DNA from: Gordonia iterans
GTDB taxonomy: Bacteria; Actinomycetota; Actinomycetes; Mycobacteriales; Mycobacteriaceae
Length of the DNA: 64,000 nucleotides
Direction: 5' to 3'
Assembly: GCF_002993285.1 (NCBI RefSeq)
Contig: NZ_CP027433.1
Coordinates: forward strand, 2,418,001 to 2,482,000
Part shown: piece after piece, positions 56,277-64,000 of the stretch
Position numbering within the stretch: position 1 is the stretch's first letter
How the letters are laid out: every line of letters starts with the position of its first letter
Notes under the pieces: generated by a model
What the model saw: only the letters and a program-made list of their open reading frames with translations
What the model was told of the DNA's origin: nothing
Database searches by the model: none
Position numbers and translations under genes: made by a program

Positions 56277-57045
56277 GGCGGCGGGAGTCCTCACGCAGTT
56301 TCGTCATCCGCGCGTGCGAATACAGATAGCTGTCGGTGACGTTCGACGACGACGGATCCAGGACGCGCCCGACGAAGATCACCGCGGTCTTGGTGATCCC
56401 CGCCTCGCCGAGAGCTTCCGCGAGCCCACCCAGCGGTGCGCGCACGATCTGCTCCTCTGCGCGGGAGGCGAACGCGACGGTGGCGGTCGGACAGTCCGCG
56501 CCGTAGTGCGGCACCAGTGCCGTGACGATCTGCCGGGCACGGTGCGCAGCCAGGTGCAACGCCAAAGTCACCCCGCTGCGGGCGAGAGTCTCCAGATCCT
56601 CGCCCGGAGGCATGTCAGTCGACAGCGTGGACACCCGCGTGATCAGCAGGCTCTGCCCGACTCCCGGGACCGTCAGTTCACTGCCGAGCGCCGCGGCGGC
56701 CGCGGCGAACGCCGGAACCCCCGGCACCAGTTCGTAGTCGATGCCGAGCGCGGTCAGCCGGCGCTGCTGCTCGCTGAGCGCCGAATAGACGGCCAGATCG
56801 CCGGAGTGCAGCCTGGCGACGTGGTGACCGGCGGCGTCGGCCGCCGTCAGATGAGCGATGATCTCGTCGAGCGGCATCCGGGCGGTGTCGATCACCACGG
56901 CCCCGTCGGGGAGCAGGTCGAGCAACTCCGCCGGAACCAGCGACCCGGCGTAGAGGCAGGTCCGGCACCTGGCCAGGAGTCGCGCGCCACGCACGGTGAT
57001 CAGGTCCGCAGCACCGGGACCGGCACCGATGAAGTAGACGGTCAC
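56269..57045 (-). CDS. cobM: Precorrin-4 C11-methyltransferase CobM
   Basis: A 258-residue SAM methyltransferase of the tetrapyrrole type. Motifs: VYFIGAGPGAADLITVRGAR, LHSGDLAVYSALSEQ, YELVPGVPAFAAAAAALG. GTG start at 57045 overlaps cobL by 4 bases; the operon order is SDR-cobL-cobM-cobK. Confidence 0.95.
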   Translation of the reverse strand: MTVYFIGAGPGAADLITVRGARLLARCRTCLYAGSLVPAELLDLLPDGAVVIDTARMPLDEIIAHLTAADAAGHHVARLHSGDLAVYSALSEQQRRLTALGIDYELVPGVPAFAAAAAALGSELTVPGVGQSLLITRVSTLSTDMPPGEDLETLARSGVTLALHLAAHRARQIVTALVPHYGADCPTATVAFASRAEEQIVRAPLGGLAEALGEAGITKTAVIFVGRVLDPSSSNVTDSYLYSHARMTKLREDSRRHD

Positions 57046-58232
57046 CGGTCCACCGTCCACTGCACCACCGGGAGCGCAGGCCGCCAGGCGGTCATCGAAC
57101 CGAGTGCGCCGGCGCGCTCGAGGCTCAGCCGGACCAGTTCGCCGCCGCGTTCCTCGCGAGCCGCCACCAGAAGCCGCTCGGTCTCCAGGGTCACCGCGTT
57201 CGCCACCAGCCGGCCGCCCGCAGAGAGCGCCTCCCAGCACGTGTCCAGGAGTTCCGCGTCCAGTCCGCCGCCGAGGAAGATCGTGTCGGGGTCGGGCGCT
57301 CCGTACAGCGCCGCCGGCGCCGCGCCGGCGACCGTGAGGCGCTCGGCGACGCCGTGTTCGCGCGCGTTCACCCGGATCCGGTCGGCGCGCTCGGGGTGCG
57401 ACTCGAAGGCGATCGCGCGGCCGCTCCGCGTCTGCAACAGCCACTCGATCGCGACGCTCCCCGATCCCGCGCCCACGTCCCAGAGGAGTTGCCCGTCAGC
57501 AGGAGCCAAGGCGCACACCGTGATCGCGCGAATCGGTTGTTTGGTCAGCTGCCCGTCGTTGACGTAGTCCGCATCCGGCAGGCCCGGCGCACGCGTGCGG
57601 GCGGGGCCGACGCACTCGATCGCCAGAATGTTCAGAGCGGGCACCTCGGGCACGTTCCAGCTACGGGCCAGGCCGCGCACCACCGACTCGTCCACTCCCC
57701 CGAGATCGCCGAGGACGGTGAGAGTGGACCAGCCGAAGCCCTTGCGCCGCAGTAGTCCTGCGACCTGATCGGGCGACTCCGCGTTTCTCGACAGCACCAG
57801 GATCCGCGCGCCGTCGGTCAGCGCGGGGATCAGGCTCTCCGCCTCCCCGGTGACCAGGCTGCGCACCTCTGTCCGAGCCAGGTCCCAACCCAGCCGGGCC
57901 GCCGCCAGCGACACCGACGACGACGATCCGAATACGGTCACCCGGTCGGCGCCGATCGCCCGGACCACACTCGCCGCCAGCCCGTGGAACATCGGGTCAC
58001 CGCTCGCCAGCAGATGCACGGTGTCCATGGACTCGTCGGCCAGCACTCGATCCAGGTGCTCCGACATCGGCGACTCCCACGGAATCGTCTCCGCCGCAAC
58101 ACCGTCCGGCAACAGGGCTAGTTGTCTGGCCGAGCCGTGGATCCGCTCGGCGCTGCGCAGCTCGGCCTGTGCGTGTCCGCTCAGCCCGTCCCATCCGTCG
58201 GCTCCGATTCCGACGACGACGAAGTGGGTCAT
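57042..58232 (-). CDS. cobL: Precorrin-6Y C5,15-methyltransferase (decarboxylating) CobL
   Basis: A 396-residue bifunctional enzyme. The N-terminal CbiE-like domain (~1-200; VVVGIGADGWDGLSGHAQ, LLASGDPMFHGLAASV) methylates C5; the C-terminal CbiT-like domain (~230-396; LLWDVGAGSGSVAIEWLL, IFLGGGLDAELLDTCW) methylates C15 and decarboxylates. Overlaps the SDR stop and the cobM start. Confidence 0.95.
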   Translation of the reverse strand: MTHFVVVGIGADGWDGLSGHAQAELRSAERIHGSARQLALLPDGVAAETIPWESPMSEHLDRVLADESMDTVHLLASGDPMFHGLAASVVRAIGADRVTVFGSSSSVSLAAARLGWDLARTEVRSLVTGEAESLIPALTDGARILVLSRNAESPDQVAGLLRRKGFGWSTLTVLGDLGGVDESVVRGLARSWNVPEVPALNILAIECVGPARTRAPGLPDADYVNDGQLTKQPIRAITVCALAPADGQLLWDVGAGSGSVAIEWLLQTRSGRAIAFESHPERADRIRVNAREHGVAERLTVAGAAPAALYGAPDPDTIFLGGGLDAELLDTCWEALSAGGRLVANAVTLETERLLVAAREERGGELVRLSLERAGALGSMTAWRPALPVVQWTVDR

Positions 58233-58981
58233 CGCGGCAACCGCCGCCAGATCGCCCGCGGCAGGAGCCGCATGACGAAGAACACCGGGCGCAGGCGGCC
58301 GGGGATCCAGACCTCGCCCCGCCCCTTCCTGTGCGCCGCCGCCACCGCATCGGCCACCTGATCCGCCGTCACCGACATCGGCGCCGGTTCGGTTCCCGAC
58401 GCCATGAGCTCCTTGGTCATGTTCCCGATCACGAACCCGGGGCGCGCGAGCAGGATGCGGACGTTGCTGCCGTGCAGCGCATCGGCGAGTCCGCTCGCGA
58501 ATCCGTCGAGACCTGCTTTGGTGGAGCCGTAGACGTAGTTGGCCCGCCGCACCCGTACCCCCGCGACGGATGAGAACACGATCACCGTGGAGTCGCTGGG
58601 CTGCGCACGTAATGCATTGACTAGCAACGTGATCACACTGATCTGCGCGTAGTAGTCGGTGTGCGCGATCTGCAGCGCATGTGCGACGTCGGTCTCGGCA
58701 CGCGCGGCATCGCCCAGGATCCCGAAGGCGACGATCGCCGTCTCGATCGGCCCGTGGTCCTCGGTCAGACTGCGCACCAGCGCCGGGTGTGAGGCCACGT
58801 CGTCGGCGTCGAACGCCACCGGGATCACCTCGGCGGCGCCGGCAGCCACCAACTCCGCCGACTCGGCCGCCAAATCGTCTGGGCGGCGCGCCGCGAGGAC
58901 CACCCGTCTGCCCGCGGCGAGACGCACCGCGGTCGCCACCCCAATCTCACTGCGTCCGCCGAAGACCACGATCGTTCCCAC
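58229..58981 (-). CDS. Short-chain dehydrogenase next to cobL
   Basis: A 250-residue SDR: cofactor motif [25 protein letters not shown], catalytic [13 protein letters not shown] (YxxxK present as YGSTK), and a C-terminal hydrophobic/basic end ([17 protein letters not shown]) that may contact membrane. It resembles DprE2-like and Rv2073c-type SDRs; Rv2073c has the same place beside cobL. Its role in cobalamin synthesis is not established. First gene of the operon with cobLMK. Confidence 0.88.
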   Translation of the reverse strand: MGTIVVFGGRSEIGVATAVRLAAGRRVVLAARRPDDLAAESAELVAAGAAEVIPVAFDADDVASHPALVRSLTEDHGPIETAIVAFGILGDAARAETDVAHALQIAHTDYYAQISVITLLVNALRAQPSDSTVIVFSSVAGVRVRRANYVYGSTKAGLDGFASGLADALHGSNVRILLARPGFVIGNMTKELMASGTEPAPMSVTADQVADAVAAAHRKGRGEVWIPGRLRPVFFVMRLLPRAIWRRLPR

Positions 58982-59023
58982 CCGTGCAGTATCTCACCCG
59001 CCCTCCGGACTACATTCGGTCCC

Positions 59024-59428
59024 ATGGCGCGCACCGTCGACGATCTCAGCCCGGAAGCCCTCGCCCTGCTCGGCGAGTACCACCTCGCCTCGCTCGCGAC
59101 ACTGCGGGCCGACGGCACGCCGCACGTCGTCGCCGTGGGATTCACCTTCGACGGCGAGGCCGGCAAGGCCCGGGTCATCACGTTCGACGGCAGCCAGAAG
59201 GTGCGCAACGTGGAGCGCGGGGGTTATGCGGCGCTGACGCACGTCGACGGCCCGCGCTGGCTCACGCTGGAGGGACCGGCACGGGTCCGCCGCGAACCGG
59301 AGCTGGTGCACGACGCCGAGCGCCGATACGCGCAGCGTTACCGCGAACCCCGGCCGAATCCCCGACGGGTGGTGATCGAGGTGGACCTCGCTCGGGCTCT
59401 CGGCTCGGCCGGAATGTTCCGCGCCTGA
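59024..59428 (+). CDS. PPOX-class F420-dependent biliverdin reductase-like protein
   Basis: A 134-residue split-barrel flavin/deazaflavin-binding protein: [21 protein letters not shown] at residues ~16-36, [25 protein letters not shown]. It corresponds to Rv2074, an F420H2-dependent biliverdin reductase, in the same position. Divergent from the SDR gene with 42 bases between starts. Confidence 0.88.
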   Translation: MARTVDDLSPEALALLGEYHLASLATLRADGTPHVVAVGFTFDGEAGKARVITFDGSQKVRNVERGGYAALTHVDGPRWLTLEGPARVRREPELVHDAERRYAQRYREPRPNPRRVVIEVDLARALGSAGMFRA

Positions 59429-59492
59429 CGCCCGCCGGGACACTGGTATCACGTCGTCTCACCGGGACCGTCGGATGTCTTAGGCTGACGAC

Positions 59493-60647
59493 ATGGCTCA
59501 TGTCGACGGCTCCCGATTCGAATCCCAGGTCTACGCCGGACGTCTGGCACGGGCGGCCGAACTCACCGCCGCGGCCGGACTCGATGCGATCGTCGTGGGC
59601 ACCGGCCCCGATCTGCGCTATCTGACCGGCATGGAGGCCGACACCTTCGAACGCTTCACCGCCCTGATCGTCCCGGCGTCGGGACGTCCGCACCTGGTGA
59701 CCCCGCGCCTGGAACTCGCATCAGTCCGCGCCTCGGCCATCGGCGATCTCGGTGTTCCGGTCCGGGACTGGGTCGACGGCGCCGACCCCTATGCGCTCGC
59801 CCTCGCCGATCTGGGCGCCGATCCCGCGCTCGCCGTCTCCGATGCGCTGCCCGCACTGCACGTGATCCCGCTGGCCGACCGGACAGGCGTTCCGGTCCGT
59901 CTCGCGACCCCGGTGCTGCGGGAACTCCGAATGATCAAGGACGCCGCCGAACTCGATGCACTGCGCGCCGCCGGGGCCGCGATCGACCGGGTCCATGCGC
60001 GGATGGCGCAGTGGCTCCGGCCCGGGCGCACCGAAACCGACGTGGCCGCCGACCTCGCCGCGGCCCTCGTCGAGGAGGGTCACACCCGTGCTGAATTCGT
60101 CATCGTCGGCTCGGGCCCGAACGGCGCCGATCCGCATCACGAGCACTCGGACCGGGTGATCGAGCCGCACGACGTGGTGGTGATCGACATCGGCGGCCCG
60201 GTGGGCGCAGGGTACAACTCCGACTCCACCCGGACCTATTGCTTCGGCCCGCCGGAGCCGGAAGTGGCCGCGGCCTACGACGCGCTGGAGCGCGCACAGG
60301 CCGCCGCCGTCGCCGCGGTCCGCCCGGGTGCCACCGCCGAGAGCGTCGACGCCGCCGCCCGCCTGGTCCTGGCCGAGGCCGGTCTGGCCGAGCATTTCAT
60401 ACACCGCACCGGACACGGCATCGGCCTGTCGGTGCACGAGGAGCCGTACATCGTCGAGGGCAACACCGAACCGTTGCGGCCGGGTATGGCGTTCTCGGTG
60501 GAACCGGGCGTGTACTTCCCCGGGAGTTGGGGTGCCCGCATCGAAGACATCGTCGTGCTGACCGACGACGGCGCCGAACCGGTGAACACGCGTCCGCACG
60601 GACTGACCGTGCTCCCGGCGTCCCGTCCCGCCGATGTGGAACAGTGA
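59493..60647 (+). CDS. pepE: Xaa-Pro dipeptidase/aminopeptidase (M24 family)
   Basis: A 384-residue metallopeptidase. N-terminal creatinase-like domain (~1-150), then the pita-bread catalytic domain with ligands Asp ([10 protein letters not shown]), Asp (NSDSTRTY), His (HRTGHGIGL), Glu (FSVEPGVY) and Glu (ARIEDIVVL). ATG at 59493 follows TAGGCT by 8 bases, a leaderless-type promoter. Position matches Rv2089c. Confidence 0.93.
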   Translation: MAHVDGSRFESQVYAGRLARAAELTAAAGLDAIVVGTGPDLRYLTGMEADTFERFTALIVPASGRPHLVTPRLELASVRASAIGDLGVPVRDWVDGADPYALALADLGADPALAVSDALPALHVIPLADRTGVPVRLATPVLRELRMIKDAAELDALRAAGAAIDRVHARMAQWLRPGRTETDVAADLAAALVEEGHTRAEFVIVGSGPNGADPHHEHSDRVIEPHDVVVIDIGGPVGAGYNSDSTRTYCFGPPEPEVAAAYDALERAQAAAVAAVRPGATAESVDAAARLVLAEAGLAEHFIHRTGHGIGLSVHEEPYIVEGNTEPLRPGMAFSVEPGVYFPGSWGARIEDIVVLTDDGAEPVNTRPHGLTVLPASRPADVEQ

Positions 60648-60651
60648 CCCC

Positions 60652-61587
60652 ATGGGAAAGGTGATGCTCCTCGACGGCGCGAGTCTCTGGTTCCGTTCGT
60701 TCTACGCGCTCCCGGAGAAGATGACCGCACCGGACGGCCGCTCGGTGAACGCGGTGCGGGGCTTCCTCGACACCATCGCCGCCCTGGTCACGGCACACCA
60801 GCCGACCCGGCTGGTGGTGTGCCTGGATCTGGACTGGCGACCGGCCTTCCGCACCGAGCTGATTCCGTCGTACAAGGCGCACCGCGTCGCCGAAGGGGGC
60901 GACGGGCTGGCCGAGGAGGTCCCGGACACACTCACCCCGCAGGTCGACATGATCCTCGAGGCACTCCGATGCGCAGGCATCGAAACCGCAGGGGCGCCGG
61001 GGTGCGAGGCCGACGACGTCCTGGGCACTCTCGCCTTCGAGGAGACCGACGACGACGTCCTCGTGGTGAGCGGCGACCGCGACCTACTGCAGGTGGTCGC
61101 CGACGATCCGGTCGCAGTGCGCGTGCTCTACGTGGGCCGCGGGCTGGCCCGGGCCGAGCTGATGGGACCCGCCGAGGTCGCCGAGAAGTACGCCCTCCCG
61201 ATCGAGCGGGCCGGAGCCGCGTACGCCGAGATGGCGATCCTGCGCGGCGATCCGTCAGACGGGTTGCCCGGCGTCAAGGGGATCGGCGACAAGACAGCCG
61301 CCAAGCTCATCAGGACGTACGGCGATCTGACGGCGTTGGAGGAGGCCGCACGCGAACCGGGATCGGGAATCTCGCCACGCATCGCCGGGGCGCTGGAGCA
61401 GTCCGCCGACTACCTGCGCGCCGCCCGCACCGTCGTCGCGGTCCGCACCGACGCTCCTGTCGGCTTCAGCCGCGACGACGACACCCTGCCCGCCGGGCCG
61501 GACGACGCCGACGGCCTCGCCGCACTGGTGTCCGAGCTCGGCATCGACGCCAGCGTTCAGCGCCTGTCGTCCGCGCTCGGCTGGTAG
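60652..61587 (+). CDS. 5'-3' exonuclease (FEN-like)
   Basis: A 311-residue nuclease resembling the 5' nuclease domain of DNA polymerase I. Acidic metal ligands in [41 protein letters not shown] and [12 protein letters not shown]3TH element [24 protein letters not shown] at 60652, 4 bases after pepE. Corresponds to Rv2090. Likely removes RNA primers or flaps as a stand-alone enzyme. Confidence 0.93.
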   Translation: MGKVMLLDGASLWFRSFYALPEKMTAPDGRSVNAVRGFLDTIAALVTAHQPTRLVVCLDLDWRPAFRTELIPSYKAHRVAEGGDGLAEEVPDTLTPQVDMILEALRCAGIETAGAPGCEADDVLGTLAFEETDDDVLVVSGDRDLLQVVADDPVAVRVLYVGRGLARAELMGPAEVAEKYALPIERAGAAYAEMAILRGDPSDGLPGVKGIGDKTAAKLIRTYGDLTALEEAAREPGSGISPRIAGALEQSADYLRAARTVVAVRTDAPVGFSRDDDTLPAGPDDADGLAALVSELGIDASVQRLSSALGW

Positions 61588-61727
61588 CGCATCGGGCCCT
61601 CCTTCCGGCGCACCCCCGCGGCATCGGACATGGCACACCGTCGGTGCCCGCGGGTACCCTCCGGAGCAGTGGCCGTGCACCGCGCACGGCCCTCAGCGAG
61701 AAGGGTTCCCGTCAGAAGGAGGAGCAC

Positions 61728-62603
61728 GTGACCATCAGCATCGCCGATACCTACCGCACCCGGCTGCCCGAAGTCTCCGAGGTCGTGACCCGGCCCGATC
61801 CCACCGTGTGGAACGACCAAGCACCGGGTCCCCTCACCGGCCGGCAGCTGGCCGCCTATGGCGAGCGCGGCTTTCACACCGCTCAGTCGGTTCTCGGCGA
61901 CAGCGACATCGCGCGCTGTCTCGGCGAGGTCGACTCGGTGACGCGTCGCCTGGGCGACGACGAGCGCATCGTCCGCGAGCGCTCCAACGGCGAGGTCCGC
62001 TCGGTTTTCGCCATCCACCAGCTGAGCGAGGCGATCGCCGAGATCTTCGCCCGCGACGAGATCGCCGGTGTCGCCCGGCAGATCCTCGACGACGACGTCT
62101 ACATCCATCAGAGCCGGATCAACCTCAAGCCGGGCTTCTCCGGCGGCCCCTTCTACTGGCATTCGGACTTCGAAACCTGGCACGCCGAGGACGGCATGCC
62201 CGCGCCGCGCGCGCTCAGCGTCTCACTGGCACTGACGCCGAACTACAGCAGCAACGGCGCCCTGATGATCATCCCCGGCTCGCACAAGCGGTTCGTGCCG
62301 TGCGTCGGCGAGACCCCGGAGGGCTATCACCGCGAATCGCTCGTCTCGTATCGTCCAGCGTTCGGCACGCCGGACGAAGCAGACGTGACCGCCCTCGCCG
62401 ACGAGTTCGGGATCGACCTGATCACCGGACCGGCCGGATCGGCGCTCTACTTCGACTCGAACTGCATGCACGCATCCTCTGGCAACATCACGCCCTACCC
62501 GCGCAGCAACCTCTTCGTCGTCTTCAACGCGGTATCGAACGCGCTGCGCGAGCCGTTCGCAGCAGCCGCGCCGCGCCCAGACCACCTGGCGCACCGGGCG
62601 TAA
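61728..62603 (+). CDS. ectD: Ectoine hydroxylase
   Basis: A 291-residue Fe(II)/2-oxoglutarate dioxygenase converting ectoine to 5-hydroxyectoine. The EctD signature FYWHSDFETWHAEDGMP supplies the HxD metal pair; the third ligand is His in SNCMHASSGN. GTG at 61728 has AGAAGGAGGAG 4-14 bases upstream. The ectABC genes are not beside it, so the substrate must be made from another locus or imported. Confidence 0.95.
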   Translation: MTISIADTYRTRLPEVSEVVTRPDPTVWNDQAPGPLTGRQLAAYGERGFHTAQSVLGDSDIARCLGEVDSVTRRLGDDERIVRERSNGEVRSVFAIHQLSEAIAEIFARDEIAGVARQILDDDVYIHQSRINLKPGFSGGPFYWHSDFETWHAEDGMPAPRALSVSLALTPNYSSNGALMIIPGSHKRFVPCVGETPEGYHRESLVSYRPAFGTPDEADVTALADEFGIDLITGPAGSALYFDSNCMHASSGNITPYPRSNLFVVFNAVSNALREPFAAAAPRPDHLAHRA

Positions 62604-62623
62604 CGCAGCCAGCCCGCGAAACG

Positions 62624-63661
62624 TCAGTTCCCCGGCTGGGACACGTCGTAGTCGCCGTCGTCGTTGAGCACCGTCACGGTGACGCGCCGGTTCTCGCCGG
62701 CGATCTTCACCGCACACGTGAACTGGACACCGGCCTGTGCCTTCATCCCGGACGGGCAACTCACCTCGGACACGTCGTCGAGGCCGTAACCGTCCTGATC
62801 GACCGGGGCGGTGAGCAGACGTTCGACGCCCTGCTCGACGCTGGTCTGCGACAGCGTCTTGGTGACCCATCCCGGCCAGACGAACGCCGACAGCGCCACC
62901 AGCGCCGCGATCACGAGGACGGCGCCGCCGAGCGCGGCCCCGAGCGCCGCGCGCGAACGTCCACGGGCGGGCGATCGCCCGCCGTCGCCGGCCGCGGCGA
63001 TCCGCCGTGGCCTGCGTCGGCCGCGGGAGTCCGGGACCACCGGCTCGACGGTGGTCCCGGACTCCGCTCCGGCCCCGGACTCGCCGGCGTACGCGCCAGG
63101 ACGGTCACTGCGGTCGCCCTGGTCTGGATGCGGCGGCACCGGCGCGGGCGCTGCGGCCGCGTACGGGGATTGCCCGGTCGGCACACGATCGTCCGGGCCG
63201 ACGAGTTCGCCGTGAGCGGTACGGCGCGGAGGACGCCGACGGGGCCGTTCGGCGGGCAGGTCGGCGTGCCGGAGGGGTGCCGCGCCGCCCGGCGGCGGCC
63301 CGGGCGGGCGCGAGTGCCGGATCTGACCCGGTGGCGGGCCCGGAACCGGACCGCCCGGCACGGGATTCCCCCGCGGTACGGGACCGTTTCGCGGGGGCAC
63401 ACCGCGCGGCGGCCCGGCCGGCAGCGGCCCCGGCGGATGCGGTGCGGGCGCGTAGGCGCCGGGTGGACGAGGCCCGGGTGGGCCCTGCCCGACCCCGCCC
63501 GGGCCGGGGGGACCCTGCGGCGGCGGACCCTGCGGCGGCGGGCCCGGCCGGCCGTGCCGGGACTCCCGCACTCGGGTGGGAGGCGGTGCTCCGGGTGCGG
63601 CGTGACGCGGTTGCCGAGGGCCCCCGACAGGCGGCGGCTGACGATCGTCCGGACCGGTCAT
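62624..63661 (-). CDS. Proline-rich membrane protein with DUF4333 domain
   Basis: A 345-residue protein. Residues 1-~220 are Pro/Gly/Arg-rich and disordered; one helix follows at ~245-270 (LGGAVLVIAALVALSAFVWP), then an extracellular DUF4333 domain with the conserved Cys pair (EVSCPSGMKAQAGVQFTCAVK). It matches the position of Rv2091c, before helY. Function unknown, probably cell-envelope associated. Confidence 0.87.
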   Translation of the reverse strand: MTGPDDRQPPPVGGPRQPRHAAPGAPPPTRVRESRHGRPGPPPQGPPPQGPPGPGGVGQGPPGPRPPGAYAPAPHPPGPLPAGPPRGVPPRNGPVPRGNPVPGGPVPGPPPGQIRHSRPPGPPPGGAAPLRHADLPAERPRRRPPRRTAHGELVGPDDRVPTGQSPYAAAAPAPVPPHPDQGDRSDRPGAYAGESGAGAESGTTVEPVVPDSRGRRRPRRIAAAGDGGRSPARGRSRAALGAALGGAVLVIAALVALSAFVWPGWVTKTLSQTSVEQGVERLLTAPVDQDGYGLDDVSEVSCPSGMKAQAGVQFTCAVKIAGENRRVTVTVLNDDGDYDVSQPGN

Positions 63662-63715
63662 GGTGGGGTCCTCCCGGGGTGGCGTTGCGGTTCGCCGTCA
63701 CGGTACCGCAGCCGA

Positions 63716-64000
63716 TCATTCCAGGTCGGCAGCCACGACGCCGCGTCGCAGACTCTTCGCAGCCCGGCGCGCAGCGCCTGCCAGCGGCGCCTCCGGGTCC
63801 ACCCCGTTCCGGATCTGCTCCAGCAGATCGATCACCTGACGGTTCCACCGCACGAAGTCGCCCGGCGACAGCGTCTGGCCGCCGGCGGACGCCGCAGTCA
63901 GCGCCTCCTCCAGCGAGCGCCCCGCCGCCCAGACCGAGATCGGCGCGCAGAAGCCGGTGTCGGGTTCGCGTGTCAGCAGCGCCTCGGACCCGCCGGCGTG
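63716..64000 (-). CDS. helY: HelY-type superfamily 2 RNA/DNA helicase, C-terminal end
   Basis: An open frame enters from the right edge with no start and gives 94 residues ending ARRAAKSLRRGVVAADLE. The segment LSPGDFVRWNRQVIDLLEQIRN matches the C-terminal DSHCT-type end of HelY/Mtr4-like helicases, and the neighbour before it corresponds to Rv2091c, which precedes helY. Only the last tenth of the gene is present. Confidence 0.85.
   Translation of the reverse strand, partial: HAGGSEALLTREPDTGFCAPISVWAAGRSLEEALTAASAGGQTLSPGDFVRWNRQVIDLLEQIRNGVDPEAPLAGAARRAAKSLRRGVVAADLE

Overview
The window is high-GC actinobacterial DNA of the Mycobacteriales type, most like Gordonia. The evidence is RbpA, polyprenol-phosphate-mannose synthase next to Lnt, F420-dependent oxidoreductases, a furA-katG pair, DUF222/13E12-type HNH proteins, and the gene order from rbpA to helY. 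That order follows, with gaps, the Mycobacterium tuberculosis Rv2050-Rv2092c backbone (rbpA, ppm1/lnt, fxsA, cobN, cobG, cobH, cobIJ, cobKML, SDR, PPOX reductase, pepE, 5'-3' exonuclease, DUF4333 protein, helY). The genus assignment is an inference. No rRNA, tRNA or CRISPR array was recognised.

Layout. 1-2.5 kb: right part of an IS3-family element, then a lower-GC accessory patch (truncated ORF, DUF6414-like protein, small zinc-ribbon protein). 2.5-5.3 kb: arsenic resistance cluster (arsR, frameshifted arsI/cadI, second arsR, acr3, arsC). 5.3-7.3 kb: decayed DNA with a GH16 remnant and a frameshifted SDR. 7.4-12.4 kb: complete urea-type ABC transporter operon urtABCDE. 12.4-28.7 kb: stress and housekeeping genes (Usp, CinA, catalase, tautomerase, BASS carrier, DUF6629, UvrA-like ATPase, YihY, a membrane pseudokinase, a phosphotriesterase-like enzyme, furA-katG). 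28.8-33.2 kb: F420 oxidoreductase coupled to a BtuFCD/FecBCD-type metal-chelate ABC transporter, followed by an unannotated 51-codon ORF. 33.3-42 kb: adenylate cyclase, DUF475/TerC protein, rbpA, ppm1-lnt-amidohydrolase, SMP-30-like protein, fxsA. 42-58 kb: aerobic cobalamin genes (cobN under a cobalamin riboswitch, cobG-cobH-cobIJ, cobK-cobM-cobL), interrupted by an SRPBCC pseudogene, a repeat array, a DUF222-HNH gene, a broken thrE and a TetR/alcohol dehydrogenase pair. 58-64 kb: SDR, biliverdin-reductase-like protein, pepE, exonuclease, ectoine hydroxylase, DUF4333 protein, and the 3' end of helY.

The most unusual signals: (1) a family of short REP-like repeats built on TTCGAC...GCTCA, present as a tandem array at 46.6-46.8 kb and also captured in frame inside two cobalamin genes (an insertion in CobN and the CobI-CobJ linker); (2) a serine/threonine kinase-like receptor lacking catalytic residues; (3) a phosphotriesterase-family enzyme with Ser where the metal-binding Asp is expected; (4) a perfect FurA-type palindrome inside the 3' end of the gene before furA; (5) several genes broken by single-base indels or a nonsense codon, which may be real decay or assembly error.
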